Under the pieces are notes generated by a model, which saw only the letters and a program-made list of their open reading frames with translations, was not told where the DNA came from and made no database searches. Below are positions 49,609 to 51,778 of a stretch of DNA of 51,778 nt, piece by piece. The stretch spans positions 1 to 51,778 of the forward strand of contig JBFXAN010000028.1 of assembly GCA_050184225.1 (NCBI GenBank), written 5' to 3'. Within the stretch, counting starts at the first letter, position 1; each line of letters opens with the position of its first letter. Source of the stretch: JBFXAN01 sp050184225. GTDB lineage: Bacteria > Chloroflexota > Dehalococcoidia > CAUJGQ01. A program made the position numbers and the translations under genes.

Positions 49609-50250
49609 ATGCCGTTCTTCCGGCGTGGCGCCGACAACTCTCTCGCAAAGGAACTGACCGCGCTCGCCGAGCGACAGGCGGCGGGTGAATTGATGCGTAT
49701 CGACCTGGTCACCATCCAGGCGCAGCTTGCGGCGAATCCGCGGTTGGCCAGGAACGGCCGGCCGATCCTCGCCGCCATCCGGCTGCGCTCCTTGCCCCTG
49801 GTGCGAATGCTGGTGCAGGCCGGGGCCGACACGGGCATCAAGGTCGCGCAGAAGCGGAGTCTGCTGCATCTGGCTGCCGAAGGCGGACACCCGGAGATTG
49901 TGCGGCTGCTGGTCGAACGGGGGCTGGCGGTGAATGCGCGCGACCGGTACCGGCGGACGCCGTTGATGGTCGCGGCTGGGGAGGGACAGACAGATGCGGC
50001 ACTCACCTTGCTCGAGCTCGGCGCCGATCTCGACATCCGCGACCTGATCGGTGGTAGAGCCACCGATTGGGCGGCGTTCTGGCGCCACTTTGACCTGGCC
50101 CGCGCGCTGCTCGTCGCGACCGGACGGGACGGTGCGCCGGCCTGGGGGACGTCGGATGTGGAGCTTGCCGTACTCGCCCGCGAGGATGAGCATGCCCACC
50201 GGCTCGCCCGCGAGCGGTTGGCCGGCGGTGCCGGATCGGGACGCCTGTGA
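49609..50250 (+). CDS. Ankyrin-repeat protein
   Basis: 213 residues. Ankyrin units: RNGRPILAAIRLRSLPLVRM with LVQAGAD, then RSLLHLAAEGGHPEIVRLLV with ERGLAVNARD, then RTPLMVAAGEGQTDAALTLL with ELGADLDIRD, and a last degenerate one. These form a protein-binding helical stack. N-terminal 45 residues are helical and charged. A fragment of the ACCACAGAGAC repeat lies just upstream (about 49572). Partner unknown. Confidence 0.88.
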   Translation: MPFFRRGADNSLAKELTALAERQAAGELMRIDLVTIQAQLAANPRLARNGRPILAAIRLRSLPLVRMLVQAGADTGIKVAQKRSLLHLAAEGGHPEIVRLLVERGLAVNARDRYRRTPLMVAAGEGQTDAALTLLELGADLDIRDLIGGRATDWAAFWRHFDLARALLVATGRDGAPAWGTSDVELAVLAREDEHAHRLARERLAGGAGSGRL

Positions 50251-50420
50251 CCGGCTCCGCCTGGCACGAGCGTTTAGCGGGGCAGCAGGGAATGACAGGG
50301 CGACGCGCCGCTCTCCTGGAGCAATAGCGCGGCACGGAATCGACCTCCGGACAGGTCGGCGTGATAGACTCCGAGTCACTCGAATGCCCCTGACGGGGAA
50401 GTCCTGACCGGAGACCGACG

Positions 50421-50882
50421 ATGACAACCCAGACGAGAACCGGCGCACCGACCCAACTCGGCCATCTGGCGCTTCGCGTGCGCGATGTCGATCGGGCCGT
50501 GCAGTTCTACGATGAGGTGCTCGGCCTCCGGGTGCAGAACCAGGGCCGCGGCGTCGCCTTTCTCGGCAATCGCGCCGACGCCTCGCATGAGCTCGCCCTG
50601 TTCCCGCTGCCGGAGACGGCAGCGGGTCCCGACCCGCAACGGGTGGGGTTGTATCACATGGCCTGGGAGATGGCTTCGTTCGCCGACCTGGAGGAATTGC
50701 ACCGGCGACTGCTGGCCCACGGCGCCACGATCGTGGGCTACAGCGACCGCCAGTGTAACATCATGTTCCTCGACCCAGACGGCAATGAGCTCGAAGCGAT
50801 CTGGGAGCCATCTCCGGAGGAACTCGCGCGATTGACCGCGCCGGATGGTCCCGGACTCCCACGGTTAGCCGTTAGCCGTTAG
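50421..50882 (+). CDS. VOC family protein (catechol dioxygenase/glyoxalase-like) with repeat-encoded C-terminus
   Basis: 153 residues; GGAG precedes the ATG. LGHLALRVRDVDRAVQFYDEVLGL, GLYHMAWEMASFADLEELHRRLLAHGA and NIMFLDPDGNELEAIWEP are VOC blocks; candidate metal ligands are His in GHLAL, His in YHMAW and Glu in NELEA. This set matches extradiol-dioxygenase-like VOC enzymes. The last residues LAVSR and the stop codon come from the 7-bp repeat array beginning at 50864, so the original C-terminus was changed by the repeat. Confidence 0.88.
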   Translation: MTTQTRTGAPTQLGHLALRVRDVDRAVQFYDEVLGLRVQNQGRGVAFLGNRADASHELALFPLPETAAGPDPQRVGLYHMAWEMASFADLEELHRRLLAHGATIVGYSDRQCNIMFLDPDGNELEAIWEPSPEELARLTAPDGPGLPRLAVSR

Positions 50883-51050
50883 CCATTAGCCGTTAGCGAT
50901 TAGCCGTTGCTACTCGTATACCAATTCTGCGTGGCCCTGCCGCACCTGCAAGGGTTCTCGGCGAGGTTATGCAGAATTGGCATATGTTGCAAATGGACTG
51001 GTTATAGCCCTTAACGGCTAATGCCTAACAGCTAACGGCTAACGGCTACG
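50864..51050. repeat. Inverted pair of 7-bp GTTAGCC/GGCTAAC arrays
   Basis: Six units (GTTAGCC x3, ATTAGCC, GTTAGCG, ATTAGCC; 50864-50905), then 103 bases, then six units of the inverse (CCTTAAC, GGCTAAT, GCCTAAC, AGCTAAC, GGCTAAC, GGCTACG; 51009-51050). The spacer has its own inverted repeat CCAATTCTGC / GCAGAATTGG. The whole can fold into a large cruciform. Confidence 0.88.
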
Positions 51051-51054
51051 CGGA

Positions 51055-51091
51055 CCGTTCTCTCAGCACCCCGCCAGATCTGAGAGAACGG
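51055..51091. terminator. Hairpin near the 7-bp arrays
   Basis: Perfect 12-bp stem CCGTTCTCTCAG (51055-51066) and CTGAGAGAACGG (51080-51091) with a 13-base loop. It follows the VOC gene and the repeats; the plus strand beyond it has a few scattered T but no run. Terminator-like. Confidence 0.55.
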
Positions 51092-51374
51092 CCCGCGTCT
51101 TCGTTGTTCACCATCGGCGTGCCGGGCGGCATACCACGAGTGGGCTATCTCTGTCCGCATTCCTTATACAACGCTTATGCCGGCGACGGGAAAACCGGCG
51201 CTCCGGTCGCATCGTGGCATATACGATGAGGACTGGGGATAGTTCAGCCGTGGATGACGCCGGCACGCTCTCCGACGCTGATGCCGTCTGAGCGACGACC
51301 CACGGTGCGATGGTGAGCCGGAGACTTCGGCGCCGTCATTCGAACAGCCTCACACAGAACGCCGTCGATTGGTT
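51092..51374 (+). other. Leader region of APC permease gene
   Basis: About 280 non-coding bases. There are small inverted pieces such as GCCGG..CCGGC around 51180 and a TATACGAT box near 51220. Transport genes of this type sometimes have a c-di-AMP riboswitch in front; the conserved parts I remember were not found. A promoter is likely, but its exact position is not set. Confidence 0.35.
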
Positions 51375-51778
51375 ATGACTGACGAATCACCTTCACCACC
51401 GGAGCCGCACAACCGGCCGCCGAATTCCCGTCCGCCGGACGTGCGGCGGCTTGCCCGCTCACCCGGCAGCGTCCCGGCTGAATCACTTCCCGGCCTTGTC
51501 GATGCAGAGTCCACCCGGACGCGCGGCCTCGATCCTCATCCGCCGACGGCCCTAAGCAAAACGCCGGCGCTCTCCGGCCGCACTCCCAGCCGGATCCGGG
51601 TGGCCCGAACCGTCGATGTTGACCTCGAGCGCCATCGGATGGTGGAGGCGAGCGAGTCGCAGAGCCGGATCACGGGCTGGCTGTACCAGAAGGAGGAGGT
51701 CGCGCATCACGCCGCGCGGCCCTGGTACCAGGTCTTGTGTCTCACCGGTGTCGATTACTTCTCCACCCTCGGCTATCA
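51375..51778 (+). CDS. APC-family permease, N-terminal part (runs off window)
   Basis: 134 full codons are present and the frame is open at the window end. The first 90 residues are hydrophilic (Pro, Arg and Ser rich). Then RITGWLYQKEEVAHHAARPW followed by YQVLCLTGVDYFSTLGYQ, the characteristic start of a group of APC transporters (RPWW.V.CLTGVDYFSTLGYQPGI). These carry amino acids or cations. The long hydrophilic N-terminal region is unusual; a later start cannot be excluded. No ribosome binding site is evident at 51375. Confidence 0.75.
   Translation, partial: MTDESPSPPEPHNRPPNSRPPDVRRLARSPGSVPAESLPGLVDAESTRTRGLDPHPPTALSKTPALSGRTPSRIRVARTVDVDLERHRMVEASESQSRITGWLYQKEEVAHHAARPWYQVLCLTGVDYFSTLGY

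Noticed and set aside
50864..51050. Heptamer arrays considered as a CRISPR array
   Set aside because: Units are 7 bp with no spacers between them, and no cas gene is near.
51092..51374. c-di-AMP (ydaO-type) riboswitch before the APC permease
   Set aside because: The conserved segments I remember for that riboswitch were not found.
1..51778. tRNA or rRNA genes
   Set aside because: I looked for typical T-loop and rRNA sequence and found none; a tRNA search program would be needed to be sure.

Overview
The window is GC-rich, with one clearly AT-richer island at about 20.6-24.0 kb. It carries FtsH, a MarP-type serine protease, paired family III CoA-transferases, luciferase-like flavin oxidoreductases (LLM), DinB-fold proteins, an AMIN-like lipoprotein and many small toxin-antitoxin pairs. 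This mix suggests a Chloroflexota chromosome, perhaps Thermomicrobia or a relative. That is inferred from gene content only; no rRNA or tRNA gene was found to confirm it.

Layout. 1-8.4 kb: start of a zinc alcohol dehydrogenase, ftsH, an MFS exporter, a DUF433/DUF5615 pair, an enoyl-CoA hydratase, a Rieske-like lipoprotein without cluster ligands, a PQQ-type sugar dehydrogenase and a DUF4926/DUF6883 pair. 8.4-12.2 kb: two tandem CoA-transferases and a second DUF433/DUF5615 pair. 12.4-16.3 kb: a rifamycin phosphotransferase (rph) cassette preceded by a 19-bp inverted repeat that looks like the rifamycin-associated element, lying between a kptA fragment and an IS5-type transposase remnant. 16.4-20.2 kb: a DUF1579-like protein, a 50-residue Cys-rich protein, an alpha/beta-hydrolase-fold protein without nucleophile serine, a DinB-like protein and an LLM oxidoreductase. 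20.6-24.1 kb: a two-gene anti-phage Hachiman system (HamA nuclease, HamB helicase) of foreign base composition. 24.1-29.8 kb: Phd-like, MntA/HepT and HigBA toxin-antitoxin loci and a decayed brnT, mixed with small metabolic genes. 29.9-35 kb: cytochrome P450, O-methyltransferase, SRPBCC, AMIN-like, SnoaL-like and VOC proteins. 35-42 kb: a glutamine synthetase homologue, an FxLYD protein, an AbrB/PIN pair with a clear operator, a Gfo/Idh oxidoreductase and a MarP-like protease. 42-46 kb: a crotonase divergent from an 861-residue fusion of two CoA-transferases. 46-51.8 kb: an antitoxin/PIN pair, an F420-type LLM, DUF2171, MFS, ankyrin and VOC proteins, and the start of an APC permease.

Four themes stand out. 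First, defence and mobile genes: Hachiman plus about nine toxin-antitoxin loci or remnants. Second, a CoA-thioester and redox theme: CoA-transferases, crotonases, LLM enzymes, a P450 and hydrolase-fold proteins, suggesting degradation of hydrophobic or xenobiotic carbon. Third, repeats that shape proteins: 7-bp arrays form the linker of the fused CoA-transferase and the last residues of a VOC protein, and a GC-rich palindrome supplies the end of an MFS transporter. Fourth, several enzymes lack the usual catalytic residue of their family. All family calls were made by reading translations; no database search was run.
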